A stretch of DNA of 64,000 bases, taken from positions 1,681,514 through 1,745,513 of the forward strand of contig NZ_CP025117.1 of assembly GCF_002831645.1 (NCBI RefSeq), read 5' to 3'. How positions within the stretch are numbered: the stretch's first letter is position 1; each line of letters starts with the position of its first letter. The stretch is from Olleya sp. Bg11-27 (lineage in GTDB: Bacteria > Bacteroidota > Bacteroidia > Flavobacteriales > Flavobacteriaceae). Below are positions 10,101 to 18,463 of this stretch, piece by piece. The position numbers and the translations under genes were made by a program. The notes beneath the pieces were generated by a model. The model was not told where the DNA came from and searched no databases. It was given only the letters and a program-made list of their open reading frames with translations.

Positions 10101-10722
10101 TGATTCTATTTTCAGATGTTTTATAAAAGGTTAAAGCATTATGATTTAAAAAATCGAATAACGTTGGTCTGTAAACTTCAGAATCTTTCCCTTTGGTAAT
10201 AATAGCACTAAATTGGCTCGTGTCCGTTTGTTGTAACATTAATCCATTGCGTAACGAGCGGTCATAAAGTGTCTGGATTTCGGAGAATAAGGTTTCTAAA
10301 TCCCAAGTTCTGAAATCAATAGCGTCTGTTTTGTCTTCGGTTTTAGTACGGTTGTAAAACTGATATCTATTTTGCTGAAAATATTGCCAATACAAAGTCG
10401 CTAACATGTTTTCTAACACATTTTTAGTTGGTGCTTGACTTTTAGCGATTTCAGCTTTAAAATTATTGACTATACTCAGTTGCGCATCTTCTTCTAGTAA
10501 TAAAGCAAATTTGCTTTTAAATAGTAAAACTTTTATACGTTGCTCTGTGTTATTTTCAGCAACAGTTTTAGTCTCGATAGTCGTGAGAATATCTAATGCA
10601 CTTTTTGGTAAACCGTTAATCTCATGCGTTTCCACTTCGGACCACAGTTGGGAATACTTGTTGGTTTGAGAATAGGAGGTTGCAAATAGTAAAATCATTA
10701 TATAGGTTGGTATGTGCTTCAT
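4141..10722 (-). CDS. Alpha-2-macroglobulin family lipid- or membrane-exported giant protein with inserted CarboxypepD/TonB-plug module
   Basis: About 2193 residues. Start set at the ATG at 10722, which begins the signal peptide MKHIPTYIMILLFATSYSQ; an upstream in-frame ATG at 10767 would add 15 unlikely residues. The MG2 region is near residues 585-690 (FTDRSIYRPSQPVYFKA), the A2M domain near 1430-1530, and a thioester-type motif CNEQ at Cys1634 sits in the MEYPYECNEQTF context, followed by a long all-helical thioester domain and a C-terminal receptor-like region. Between MG domains, residues about 1194-1395 carry a carboxypeptidase-like regulatory domain (GTVNDENGVPLPSATIQVKG) and then a SusC-type plug (LRIRGVGSIN, YVVDGV, ALYGSIGANGVVIITTK). 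Bacterial A2Ms are thought to trap attacking proteases in the envelope. The plug insert is unusual and may tether or dock the protein at the outer membrane; that is inference. Confidence 0.9.
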   Translation of the reverse strand: MKHIPTYIMILLFATSYSQTNKYSQLWSEVETHEINGLPKSALDILTTIETKTVAENNTEQRIKVLLFKSKFALLLEEDAQLSIVNNFKAEIAKSQAPTKNVLENMLATLYWQYFQQNRYQFYNRTKTEDKTDAIDFRTWDLETLFSEIQTLYDRSLRNGLMLQQTDTSQFSAIITKGKDSEVYRPTLFDFLNHNALTFYKTSENRITQPAYKFVIDNADYLTDSNTFSRTTITSKDATSLQLQALKIYQNLIKFHLKDKNPYALTEVNIDRLEYVYNHATLNNKETIYLNTLKAAAEKHKTHQVSALYNFKIATVYNVQGNGYNKETNPEVQYKIKEALTLSKQVITDFPDSKGASLCKILQSQIQQPLLNITAEQFVPVNTHSRFLISYKNIQNLTFQAFKLTRKQRDAFSKLYKEDEKTTFINKLKVEKTWDSNLKSESDYQQHTTETLVPKLDKGLYLIVGKSKDLRDNFFATTLTQVTDIAIVDFEDQNQEFYQVIDRNNGQPLANIKVEIEHISRNEVVKTTSQTTNAEGLITLNKGTNYNRNNVNLTIKTKSDTGYFGNYYINNYYKNRANNDANYQAFIFTDRSIYRPSQPVYFKAIALKNKNNKTEVITNKKVTVVLYNVNGEKVSDLDLITNDFGSISGEFILPNDGLTGNYSITISDNKIYGNTSISVEEYKRPKFETNFNPITETIKVNDSITVKGEAIAFAGSKITDAKVVYRVVRNVQYPAWYRWYRPNYNSDTQEITHGETTTDANGNYDIVFKAIPDEKVDKSGLPVFSYEVTADVTDINGETRSTSTIVKVGYHALTASIGISPVIDKSKKDNQITITTQNLNGQFVAAKGTLKIYKLQAPNTVLRTRPWTAPDYPGFTEGAFKDYFPHDAYTNEDNPEHWKKGDLVLSKTFDTEKSKTIDFKNIKKWLSGAYFIELNTKDKFGQDVKDEVKTTLYSDKDKTLADQQLLSVTADKTNYQIGDNLILTLTSAAKDVTVTVSVEREFQIKKNYVIQLNNNKKTISIPIEKNDLGGFGIHYSTAAFNSYEGGSMTINVPYPKTELEIETLTFRDKLQPGTDETWCFKIKGTKGEKIASEVLASMYDASLDQFKPHNWNYSNFTPRSYYASYRHGNGNSFATTTFNITNPYSFERYINLKSFDQFNWFGFTINNNRWVYNQYLNKLRIDRVVTSYDSAIKKGFVAGTVNDENGVPLPSATIQVKGTDTGTSTDFDGKYIIKVKKGDVLIYNYVGYSVIEKTVGSDNVINISLNPNSTLEEVVVTGYGTKKEKRSLGRAASPAPEAEMDMMLEGQASGLQVVSGNGKPGQTAFLRIRGVGSINASNTLLYVVDGVIFNGDLSALNTNDILSMSIIKGTEASALYGSIGANGVVIITTKNGAKEAFSDVKARTNLQETAFFFPQLATDKEGNVSFNFTTPEALTRWNLNLFAHDKQGNYAKKTMQTVTQKDLMVLPNAPRFLRQGDQIQISTKISNLSTKDLTGTAVLQLFDALTGKSIDSELANTLNQQSFSAKAKGNTQVTWTLSIPDNVSAVQYKILAKSGDFSDGEQNALPVLTNRMLVTETLPMWIRSNESRTFTLDKLKTNTSTTLKHHKLTLEMTSNPAWYAVQALPYLMEYPYECNEQTFSRFYANALASHIVNSNPRIKEVFSQWKNTDALLSNLEKNQELKSILIQETPWLRDAQSETEQKKRIALLFDLNKMNSELKRAKKKLRNNQMSNGGWSWFGDYRVNRYITQHIITGFGHLKKLNVVSDKDEDITDMVENALDYLDAAFEKEYNDLTKYSNEIDYTKDHLSYTQLHYLYMRSFFPEYKLSKKQQDIHQYYLSQIRNYWLKRSLYAKGMMALIMNRNEDKTTSNAILKSVKENSITSDELGMYWKENTNSYYWYQASIETQALMIEAFAEIDLTSTDATLSTVEAQAEQTKTIDNLKIWLLKNKQTNRWKTTKATTDAVYALLLQGNDWLSVTDMVDVVLGGEKITPTTLEDVKVEAGTGYYKTSWSGAEITPKMADVKLTKKGDGIAWGSLYWQYFEDLDKITSAETPLKLKKQLYLKTNTDTGELITAITKDSKLKVGDLVRVRIELRSDRAMEFVHMKDMRAAGLEPVNVLSKYKYQDGLGYYEATKDASTNFFFDYLPKGIYIFEYDLRVNNAGNMSNGMTTIQSMYAPEFSSHSEGVRIEVE

Positions 10723-10984
10723 TTTATTAATTTTTAAACAAGATACTTTGGTTTTTAGGTCCGCCAAAACATAAATGCGTAAAGTAAACGTTTGAGTGAG
10801 TGACGTGGTATAAATTTAAAGTTAAATAATATTTAACAATTTAAACAAAAACAATACCAAGAGAATGCTATTTTTGTTAACCTTTATTATTCACTATAAA
10901 ACAAGTATGTTAAATAATTTATCGTCTAATACAATCATTAATAGCCAACAACCAGTAACTTATAATAACAAGATCTATAAACAC

Positions 10985-11929
10985 ATGAAAACATTTTTAA
11001 TCGCTTTATTATTTCCTGTTACTATTTTTGCACAGACTTCCATAGAAAAAGGACAAACCTATATTGCTAATAAGCAGTTTGCTAAAGCTGAAAAAGAATT
11101 GATAGCCTACGTCACTTATCATGAAGATAATTTACAAGCTATAGAGTTGCTTGGTGATGCGTATGGACATCAAAAAAAATGGGATGAAGCAGCGACAGAA
11201 TATAAAAAGCTTATTGCAGCTAAGCCAAAGTCTGCAAATTATCACTACAAAGTTGGTGGTGCTTTAGGAATGAAAGCCTTATCGGTTAATAAAATATCTG
11301 CTTTAGGAATTATCGGAGATGTCAAATCGTCTTTTTTAAAGGCTGCAGAATTGGATGCAAGTCATATTGAGGCACGTTGGGCTTTAGTGGAGTTGTATAT
11401 GCAATTGCCAGGTATTATTGGTGGAAGCAAAAAGACGTCCTTAAAGTATGCTAATCAGTTAGAAAATTTATCTAAAGTAGATGGCTATTTGGCTAAAGGT
11501 TATATTTATGAATATGATGATGAACCAGAATTAGCAGAAACGTATTACCTGAAAGCCATTGAAGTTGGCGGTTCTATAACGTGTTATGATAAATTGGTTG
11601 CTTTATATGAAAAAGAAAATCAGCCAGACAAAGCTATTGGTGTTATTGAGTCTTCCGGGGTAAAGCATCAGCGTAATGGCTTGAATTACCAAATAGGAAA
11701 AGTTTGTGCAGATTATAATGTACAATTGGATAAAGGGGAGCGTTGTCTAGTAAAATATATTGATAATTATTCAGCTAAAGATGGTGTGCCAAAAGCATGG
11801 GCCAATTATCGTTTAGCACAAATCTACAAACATAAAAGTGATAAAAAGAAGGCGTTAAAATATATTAATTCAGCTATAGCTGAATTGCCAAATATTGACG
11901 TGTTTCAAGATTTTAAAGACGATATCTAA
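10985..11929 (+). CDS. Exported tetratricopeptide-repeat protein
   Basis: 314 residues from the ATG at 10985, which opens a clean signal peptide (MKTFLIALLFPVTIFAQ). An upstream in-frame ATG at 10865 would put 40 nondescript residues in front and is rejected. The mature protein is built of TPR-like helical pairs (AKAEKELIAYVTYHEDNLQAIELLGDAYG region, then DEAATEYKKLIAAKPKSANYHYKVG). TPR repeats mediate protein contacts; no catalytic domain is visible. It is divergent from the alpha-2-macroglobulin gene with a 262-bp shared upstream region, so the two may be coregulated. Partner unknown. Confidence 0.8.
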   Translation: MKTFLIALLFPVTIFAQTSIEKGQTYIANKQFAKAEKELIAYVTYHEDNLQAIELLGDAYGHQKKWDEAATEYKKLIAAKPKSANYHYKVGGALGMKALSVNKISALGIIGDVKSSFLKAAELDASHIEARWALVELYMQLPGIIGGSKKTSLKYANQLENLSKVDGYLAKGYIYEYDDEPELAETYYLKAIEVGGSITCYDKLVALYEKENQPDKAIGVIESSGVKHQRNGLNYQIGKVCADYNVQLDKGERCLVKYIDNYSAKDGVPKAWANYRLAQIYKHKSDKKKALKYINSAIAELPNIDVFQDFKDDI

Positions 11930-12082
11930 TAGCTAGTCATGGTGATATTATTTGGTCAATCATCAGCGTCTAATGCTAATCGAAACCCTTGGTTGTCTTG
12001 TGATATTTGACTTATTTATTGGTCAAATCCATGTCAAAATTAAATCCAATACTTATCTTTACTTTTTATTTATAAAAACTCT

Positions 12083-13438
12083 ATGAACGTACATTTTATA
12101 GCAATTGGTGGAAGTGCCATGCACAATTTAGCATTAGCATTACATAACAAGGGATATCAAGTTACAGGAAGTGACGATACTATTTTTGAACCTTCAAAAT
12201 CAAGACTTGAAGTTAAAGGATTACTACCTGAAACATTTGGTTGGTTTCCTGAAAAGATCACTGCTAATTTGGATGCTATTGTTTTAGGGATGCATGCTAA
12301 AGCTGATAATCCTGAGTTGTTAAAAGCGCAAGAATTAGGCTTGAAAATTTATAGCTATCCTGAGTTTTTATACGAACAATCTAAGCATAAAACTAGAGTT
12401 GTCATTGGTGGAAGTCATGGTAAAACAACTATTACATCAATGATATTACATGTGATGCATTATCATGATCGTGATGTTGATTATATGGTTGGAGCACAAC
12501 TAGAAGGGTTTGATGTTATGGTTAAACTAACCGATGATAACGATTTTATAGTTTTAGAGGGGGACGAGTATCTAAGTAGTCCTATTGATAGACGCCCAAA
12601 ATTTCATTTATATAAACCAAATATTGCATTGTTAAGCGGAATTGCTTGGGACCATATTAATGTGTTTCCAACGTATGAAAATTATGTAGAGCAGTTTAGC
12701 ATATTTGTAGATAGCATTGTTAAAGGCGGAAGTATTAATTATAACGAAGAAGATGCGGAGGTAAAACGTGTGGTTGAAGCTTCAGAAAACCCAATCCGTA
12801 AGATTGCTTATAATACACCAGAATATACTGTTGATAATGGTGAAACACTGTTAGAAACTCCAGAAGGTCCAATGCCTATTGAAGTATTTGGAAAACATAA
12901 TTTAAACAATTTAGCAGGCGCCAAGTGGATTTGCCAACATATGGGAATTGACGAAGACGATTTTTATGAAGCTATCTCTACTTTTAAAGGTGCTAGTAAG
13001 CGTTTAGAGAAAATTGCGGAAAGTAAAACGAGTGTGGCTTACAAGGATTTTGCACATTCGCCAAGTAAGGTTAAAGCAACAACAAATGCGGTTAAGGAAC
13101 AATATGAGAATCGTACGTTAGTGGCTTGTCTAGAACTGCACACGTATAGTAGCTTAAATGCTGAGTTTTTAAAAGAATATAAAGGCGCTTTAGATGCAGC
13201 AGATGTTGCGGTTGTCTTTTATAGTCCGCATGCAGTAGAAATTAAAAAACTAGATTCAGTTTCTGAACAACAAATAGCGGATGCTTTCCAACGTGAAGAT
13301 TTAATTATTTACACCAATCCTGAAGATTTTAAAAACTATCTATTCTCTCAAAAAATTGATAATAAAGCTTTGTTATTAATGAGTAGTGGAAATTATGGCG
13401 GATTAGATTTTGATGGGGTAAAGGAGTTGATTGGGTAG
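12083..13438 (+). CDS. mpl: UDP-N-acetylmuramate:L-Ala-gamma-D-Glu-meso-Dap ligase, peptidoglycan recycling
   Basis: 451 residues, Mur-ligase fold. The N-terminal Rossmann-like UDP-binding domain begins MNVHFIAIGGSAMHNLA; the ATP loop is GGSHGKTT near residue 110, followed by the central ligase domain (LEGDEY, HINVFPTYENY) and the C-terminal domain with AYKDFAHSPSK and the LELHTYSS stretch. Mpl joins recycled murein tripeptide to UDP-MurNAc in the cytoplasm, bypassing MurC, D and E. The GGSAMHN start and the short second domain match the Mpl branch rather than MurC. Its last 110 bp recur downstream at 14969-15078. Confidence 0.88.
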   Translation: MNVHFIAIGGSAMHNLALALHNKGYQVTGSDDTIFEPSKSRLEVKGLLPETFGWFPEKITANLDAIVLGMHAKADNPELLKAQELGLKIYSYPEFLYEQSKHKTRVVIGGSHGKTTITSMILHVMHYHDRDVDYMVGAQLEGFDVMVKLTDDNDFIVLEGDEYLSSPIDRRPKFHLYKPNIALLSGIAWDHINVFPTYENYVEQFSIFVDSIVKGGSINYNEEDAEVKRVVEASENPIRKIAYNTPEYTVDNGETLLETPEGPMPIEVFGKHNLNNLAGAKWICQHMGIDEDDFYEAISTFKGASKRLEKIAESKTSVAYKDFAHSPSKVKATTNAVKEQYENRTLVACLELHTYSSLNAEFLKEYKGALDAADVAVVFYSPHAVEIKKLDSVSEQQIADAFQREDLIIYTNPEDFKNYLFSQKIDNKALLLMSSGNYGGLDFDGVKELIG

Positions 13439-13441
13439 TGT
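13332..13441 (+). repeat. Direct repeat, left copy (true 3' end of mpl)
   Basis: The last 35 or so codons of mpl and its TAG. The same 110 bp occurs at 14969-15078 with six mismatches and no gaps. Together the two copies flank the gene at 13558-14970. Confidence 0.95.
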
Positions 13442-13557
13442 ATTTCTTTTAAAAAGGACTCTTAATTAAAATGTTCCTGCTTTCGTAGGAAACACAAAAT
13501 GGTTTTTGCTTGTAACATTTGTGTCTGAATGTCTACTTATTGGAATAAGACATTGGT

Positions 13558-14970
13558 ATGCAATTTAAACGACTATTTTTTGATTCTTCAATATCTCCGA
13601 AGTCTGTATCTAAGGGAAGATTTATATCTGCCTTAATTATAGGGTTAATTTCTGCAGTAATAATTTATACTTTTTTTTATGGTCTAAGAGAATTTTACAG
13701 AGTATTATCTGTTCAAAATTATATGCCTATTATTTTAAGTGAAGATAAAAGATCGTTTTATAATTTGTTCTTTGCTGGGCTTTCAATGATTTTTGGACAA
13801 TCAATAATGTTAAGCATTCTTATTAGTCGACCACAGAAAGTATTTTCAAGAAGAAATAATAAACGCCAAAGAATATTAAATGATCAAGTATTTTTAAATT
13901 TTAATGTTGCATTTTGGATATTTGAAATGGGACTTTTTTTTGCAGATTTTCTTACGTTTATTGATTTGTTTTATCCTTTAATACTTCTTATAATTGTCAT
14001 GTACCTTGATGTATGGAAGGTTTTACTTCAAGTGATTGGAAAAAAGAGATATAAGTATTTATTTATACATTTTGTTGTTTTTTGCTTATTGACGTTTGGA
14101 TTGTCAAAAATTAATAATATCAATTATCAAACGGTAGATGCATTTAGTTTAAAAAGTTACACTAATATTAATTTGCCAAGGTCAAATTATAAAACTGTAA
14201 ATAGAGGATATGTAGATGATTATGATTTAAATTATGTTTTAATAAATAATCCTGACGGAACATTATCTGTTAAGAATTATGAAAATAAAGTAGTAAATAT
14301 TAATGAAATACGTTCTGAGTTAGTTGATCAAAAAAAAGGCATGCGAGAAGTAATGATTCCAAGACTTGCTGTTAATATATTTGCGGATAGTACAACGAAT
14401 TTGGTGAAACTAAAAGCTTTTGAAGAACGTTTATTTGCAATACAACAAGGCATAGTGAATTATGTGGTTTTTAATGAAGATGATTACTCTCGACGATTTG
14501 AAAAAAAATATGTTTATAATCGATTAAATCCAGATGTTGAGGCTTTTAAAAATACTAATAGTACTTTCTATAAAGAGTTGCCTCCTTTTTTATTCAATCC
14601 AATTTCACTTTCAGGAATAGACATTAGTGACTATTATAAAAATATATTGAAGGTTAACCTTAATGGAAATGGTGTTTTTATTGATGGGTATAAGGTGTTT
14701 AATGACTTGTTAATTAGGATTTTGAAAAATAATATTGCTGAGGATATTTTAATTGAATACGTGATTTCTGAAGAGTCAACTTATCAAGATTATATATGGG
14801 TGTTATCTTCACATAAAAAAGTAGTTGAAGAATTACGACAACAACATCAAACTATTAAGTTGGAATACGATGATAAATATAGATGTTTAAATAAAAAAGC
14901 TTTTGAAGCGGAAAGGGATTCTTTAAGGGAATTATATCCTTTTATCAAACGAGAAGTTTTAAAGAATTAA
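13558..14970 (+). CDS. Unrecognised membrane protein inserted between two copies of the mpl 3' end
   Basis: 470 residues, family not recognised. Hydrophobic segments near 22-43, 68-90, 112-150 and 162-185 fill the N-terminal 40 %. The rest (about 200-470) is hydrophilic and rich in N, K, D and Y, and is probably one soluble domain. It is more A/T-rich than mpl next door. Start ATG at 13558; no Shine-Dalgarno, as normal here. The stop TAA lies at the first bases of the second mpl 3'-end copy, so gene plus repeat look like one inserted unit. A recent acquisition at this locus is likely; function unknown. Confidence 0.7.
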   Translation: MQFKRLFFDSSISPKSVSKGRFISALIIGLISAVIIYTFFYGLREFYRVLSVQNYMPIILSEDKRSFYNLFFAGLSMIFGQSIMLSILISRPQKVFSRRNNKRQRILNDQVFLNFNVAFWIFEMGLFFADFLTFIDLFYPLILLIIVMYLDVWKVLLQVIGKKRYKYLFIHFVVFCLLTFGLSKINNINYQTVDAFSLKSYTNINLPRSNYKTVNRGYVDDYDLNYVLINNPDGTLSVKNYENKVVNINEIRSELVDQKKGMREVMIPRLAVNIFADSTTNLVKLKAFEERLFAIQQGIVNYVVFNEDDYSRRFEKKYVYNRLNPDVEAFKNTNSTFYKELPPFLFNPISLSGIDISDYYKNILKVNLNGNGVFIDGYKVFNDLLIRILKNNIAEDILIEYVISEESTYQDYIWVLSSHKKVVEELRQQHQTIKLEYDDKYRCLNKKAFEAERDSLRELYPFIKREVLKN

Positions 14971-15078
14971 AACTATCTATTCTCTCAAAAATTTGATAAT
15001 AAAGCCTTGTTGTTAATGAGTAGTGGTAATTATGGCGGATTAGATTTTGATGAGGTTAAGGAGTTGATTGGGTAGTGT
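14969..15078 (+). pseudogene. Orphan second copy of the mpl 3' end
   Basis: Encodes the Mpl tail in a frame with no start (from NYLFSQKFDNKALLL to DEVKELIG and TAG). Four of the six differences from the intact mpl end are synonymous; the two others change Ile to Phe and Gly to Glu. The pattern says this copy evolved as coding sequence, so it is the tail of another mpl allele left after an exchange, not a fresh duplication. Confidence 0.9.
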
Positions 15079-15105
15079 TCAATTAGAATAGACTACTGTG
15101 AATTA

Positions 15106-16287
15106 TTATAATACAGTCGTTTTTTGTTTACGTCCCAAAGCAATCAAACCTAATAAAGGTCCTAAAGCCAGTATAAAATAGATACTGTTGGAGTTGGATA
15201 ACTCAACTAAGGAAGTCATAACCTGAATACTAATTATGGTAATAGTAAACCCAAGACAGTTAACTATGGTAAGTGCAGTTCCTTTTAATTCTGAGCTTGC
15301 GTTTTGAGCCACTAAAGTAGATAGTAAGGGCGAATCAGCAACCACTACCATTCCCCAAAATATAAGAAAACCAATAAGAAATATTTCCGAAGTTGTAGTA
15401 AACACTAAAGGAGATATTAAACAACAGAGACACGACAAAAGCAGCACGATAAACGCTGTTTTTTTTGTGCCTATCATTTGTGCTATATAACCACTAAAGA
15501 TACAAGCTAATCCTCCTAGTCCTATAATTATAAAGGATAATAAAGGGATGTTAAAGGTGACGTCTGCGTTTATAATTGTGTATTGTTTTAATATTAGGGG
15601 TACAAATACCCAAAAAGTATATAATTCCCACATGTGACCAAAATACCCAAAAGCAGCAGCTCTAAAATCTCGTTTTTGAAAAACGTTAAAAAAGGCACTT
15701 AAATTGGTGTTTTGGCTAGGTTTTCGAAAAGGTCCATCAGGCACTAATGCTAATAATGCTATGCCTCCAAAAACGGCTAATGCAGATGTTGTGATTAATA
15801 CCGATTTCCAAGGATAGGTAGTCGTGAGGTCTTTTAGTAGATGTGGGAAAGCGGTACCCAACACTAAGGCGCCTACTAAAAAGCCAAGTGATTTGCCAAG
15901 TCCTTTGTTGTAATAGTCCGTTGCAATTTTCATTCCTACAGGGTAAATTCCAGCAAGAAAAAAACCAGTCAAAAACCGAAGTGTAAGTAAGCTTATCAGA
16001 CTATTGCTATCCCAAATGATACACATGTTAAAAAAAGCGCCAAGTAAAGCACTTATAAAAAAGACTTTTGAAGGCGAAAACCGATCTGCAATGGTTAAAA
16101 TAGCAAAAAGTAATGTGCCAATAATAAATCCAAATTGGACTGCTGAGGTTAAATGCCCTAAAGCACTTTCGTTAAGATCAAAATTTAAAACAAGCTCATT
16201 TATAACGCCATTACCAGCAAACCAAAGCGAAGTACAACAAAATTGAGAGAGGACAATTACGGGAAGTATTATTTTTGAGTGTTTCAA
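15106..16287 (-). CDS. Major facilitator superfamily transporter
   Basis: 393 residues with about 12 hydrophobic helices in two halves. MFS marks include the loop after TM2 (ADRFSPSKVFF, in place of the usual GxxxDRxGRR) and RFLTGFFLAGIYPVGMKIATDYY around TM4, which resembles the CynX/NimT-type and related Bacteroidota MFS carriers. It is inner-membrane; substrate not predictable. It is convergent with the mpl-side insertion and separated by 132 bp from the next minus-strand gene, so probably a single-gene unit. Confidence 0.88.
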   Translation of the reverse strand: MKHSKIILPVIVLSQFCCTSLWFAGNGVINELVLNFDLNESALGHLTSAVQFGFIIGTLLFAILTIADRFSPSKVFFISALLGAFFNMCIIWDSNSLISLLTLRFLTGFFLAGIYPVGMKIATDYYNKGLGKSLGFLVGALVLGTAFPHLLKDLTTTYPWKSVLITTSALAVFGGIALLALVPDGPFRKPSQNTNLSAFFNVFQKRDFRAAAFGYFGHMWELYTFWVFVPLILKQYTIINADVTFNIPLLSFIIIGLGGLACIFSGYIAQMIGTKKTAFIVLLLSCLCCLISPLVFTTTSEIFLIGFLIFWGMVVVADSPLLSTLVAQNASSELKGTALTIVNCLGFTITIISIQVMTSLVELSNSNSIYFILALGPLLGLIALGRKQKTTVL

Positions 16288-16419
16288 TGCTATTACAGGA
16301 TTGTGTTTAATACAAATATAAAGTGGGTTTGTTAGACTAAGTTAAAGTAAAGGTTTTTTAACGAAAATTTGAGGACGCATTCAAGTTGCTTCTTTTGGGT
16401 AATGGGTTTAAATGCATTT

Positions 16420-17559
16420 TTATCTATTCCTTCTATCAAGTTCGTCTTTTGTAATATAACCATCTTTGTTTTTATCTCGATTATTAAAATTATCTTTTAA
16501 CTTACCTTTTACTTCAGATTTAGAGAGTTTACCATCAGCATTCGTATCCATTTTTTCTAGCATTTTATCAAAAGAAGGCGCTGTATTGTCTTGATTGGCT
16601 TCAACCTGTTTAGTTTTAGTGACTTCTTGGTTTAAAATGGTATTAGAAGTCGTGTTTTGTGTAATAGGTAATAACATTAAGTCTTCAGCGTATATAACTA
16701 CACCAGGATAATTTTCACGTATTTGAGCAGTTGTAGCGGTTTCATCAATAGTTGTAAAGTTAAAATGGGTTAGGACTAAATGTTTGGCATTAGCTTCTTC
16801 AGCCATTTGCGAGCTTTCTGCTAAATTAACATGTGCTTTGTGTTGTGTTCCATGGTTGTTTTTTTTATTCTTTTTTTTGGAGCTAGCTTTTGAGTCTTTG
16901 GCAATCGCACCGCCAGAATCCATTATTAGATAATCTACATTTTTAGCCAAAATAGGTAAGGATTTAGAGTATGTTAAATCGCCAGAAATGACAATCGACT
17001 CATTACCCACATCAAAACGATAGGCAGTTGTAGCAATAGTATGATTAACGGGTGTGTAACTAATTTTTATATCTCCGATAGTAAATGTGCCATTTCCAGT
17101 GAGGTTTTTGGCAGTAAAATTGGAAGTTACATCGCTTAAGCTTCTTTCGGATTTTGATAATCTATAGTCAATATCTTCTTCATAGATGTCAAGGATATTA
17201 TCAATTATTGAAGTGGTTTGTTCTGGACCTGCAATAATGGTTTGATTTCCTCCAAGCAACGATTGAATAAATAGGGGTGCAAACTCTTCATTGTGGTCTA
17301 AATGATGATGCGTAAATAGCAACCCATCTAAGTCTTTGATTTTTGTGTTAATTTGGTTTAGGTTGGCCTGTGTGCCGTTCCCCATATCTACCAAGATTTG
17401 AGTGTTTTTATAAGATATAAGCACAGATGGTCCAGAGCGCTGTGTATTAAATTTTGGTGATCCAGATCCAATGATTGTGGCAGTCAAATGGTCATTAACC
17501 TCTTGTGCGAATAGTGTTGTCCCTATAAAAAAAAGTAGTAAAGCTAAATGTCCTTTCAT
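16420..17559 (-). CDS. Exported MBL-fold hydrolase with C-terminal EF-hand pair
   Basis: 379 residues. Signal peptide MKGHLALLLFFIGTTLFAQ, then a metallo-beta-lactamase fold with the zinc motif HHHLDH at 84-89, a second His site in TPVNHTIATTAYRF, and a DSGG metal-ligand region. The pattern resembles the RNase Z/arylsulfatase (AtsA)-like branch. An Ala/Lys-rich linker leads to two EF-hand loops, DTNADGKLSKSE and DKNKDGYITKDE, near residues 338-373, so calcium binding is expected. Substrate unknown; periplasmic or outer-membrane location from the signal. The fusion of an exported MBL domain to EF-hands is worth noting but not unheard of. Confidence 0.85.
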   Translation of the reverse strand: MKGHLALLLFFIGTTLFAQEVNDHLTATIIGSGSPKFNTQRSGPSVLISYKNTQILVDMGNGTQANLNQINTKIKDLDGLLFTHHHLDHNEEFAPLFIQSLLGGNQTIIAGPEQTTSIIDNILDIYEEDIDYRLSKSERSLSDVTSNFTAKNLTGNGTFTIGDIKISYTPVNHTIATTAYRFDVGNESIVISGDLTYSKSLPILAKNVDYLIMDSGGAIAKDSKASSKKKNKKNNHGTQHKAHVNLAESSQMAEEANAKHLVLTHFNFTTIDETATTAQIRENYPGVVIYAEDLMLLPITQNTTSNTILNQEVTKTKQVEANQDNTAPSFDKMLEKMDTNADGKLSKSEVKGKLKDNFNNRDKNKDGYITKDELDRRNR

Positions 17560-17705
17560 CTTATTATTGTTTAAGACTTTGACACTTACTTGTGGTGATA
17601 GTTTAATTGGGGGCTGTTTTATTTAGTTAAAGTGAAACGATTGTGAGACAATAGACGTTCTAAAGAAAAGGAGAAATTAATAACGCTTAATGGATAGTAT
17701 TTATA

Positions 17706-18461
17706 CTAGTGTTCTACTTTTTCGACAAAATTATTACTTATCCAACCTCTTAATTTTTGATTGTCGTATTCATAATCTATTGGATTATTACAGGTTGTAG
17801 TGTTTAGGCTTGCGCTATCAATTTCGACAAACAGCCACGTTCTATTTTCCTTAATTAGTTCTGCTAAAACTTTAATATTACTATTGGCCTTTAATTTGCC
17901 AATAATATTAGTTTTTGATTCGCATGAAAACATGGCGTCGTCTTCAGAATATTCTTTTATATTCGGAGAAAATCGTACATTATAATTGTTATTTATGACC
18001 TTAACAATATAGGTGGAACTTAAATATATTTCGGGTGAGATAAGTTCGTAAGTACTATTAAAAAGAACATAGTTTTCTTTAATGACTATGTTGTCAGCAT
18101 TAAAATTGAAAACTCTGGTGGAAGTAAACGGGCTTTCTCCACAACAGTGATTCAATTTTACGATTAAATCTTTTTTTAAATCTTGATATAAAAAGTAATT
18201 ATAACAAAATTCTGAAATGACTTTGTCTAAGTTGTTATCTACATTTAAGTAAACCTCGATACATTTGGGCTCGGAGCATTGGTATAAGTAGATGTAGTCT
18301 AAATCATTATCGTTATCTAAGTCTATTTCTAGTTTTTGATAGTCGGGAATGCCATTGGATATAATGGTTTTTTCTATCAATTCTAGTTGTGTCTGTATTT
18401 TATTTTGTGATACACTACAAAACGAAATAAAAAATAAAATCAAGCAAGTAATTGGTCGCAT
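17706..18461 (-). CDS. Exported protein with C-terminal SH3-like domain
   Basis: 251 residues. N-terminal signal peptide (MRPITCLILFFISFCSVSQ). The middle has acidic D/N repeats (LDNDNDLDYIYLYQCSEPKC) like FG-GAP or calcium-loop proteins. The C-terminal 75 residues (TNIIGKLKANSNIKVLAEL, then TWLFVEID and GWISNNFVEKVE) have the spacing of a bacterial SH3 fold. Such domains bind peptidoglycan or peptides. Only 2 bp separate it from the upstream gene, so the two are surely cotranscribed. Function unknown. Confidence 0.7.
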   Translation of the reverse strand: MRPITCLILFFISFCSVSQNKIQTQLELIEKTIISNGIPDYQKLEIDLDNDNDLDYIYLYQCSEPKCIEVYLNVDNNLDKVISEFCYNYFLYQDLKKDLIVKLNHCCGESPFTSTRVFNFNADNIVIKENYVLFNSTYELISPEIYLSSTYIVKVINNNYNVRFSPNIKEYSEDDAMFSCESKTNIIGKLKANSNIKVLAELIKENRTWLFVEIDSASLNTTTCNNPIDYEYDNQKLRGWISNNFVEKVEH

Positions 18462-18463
18462 TG

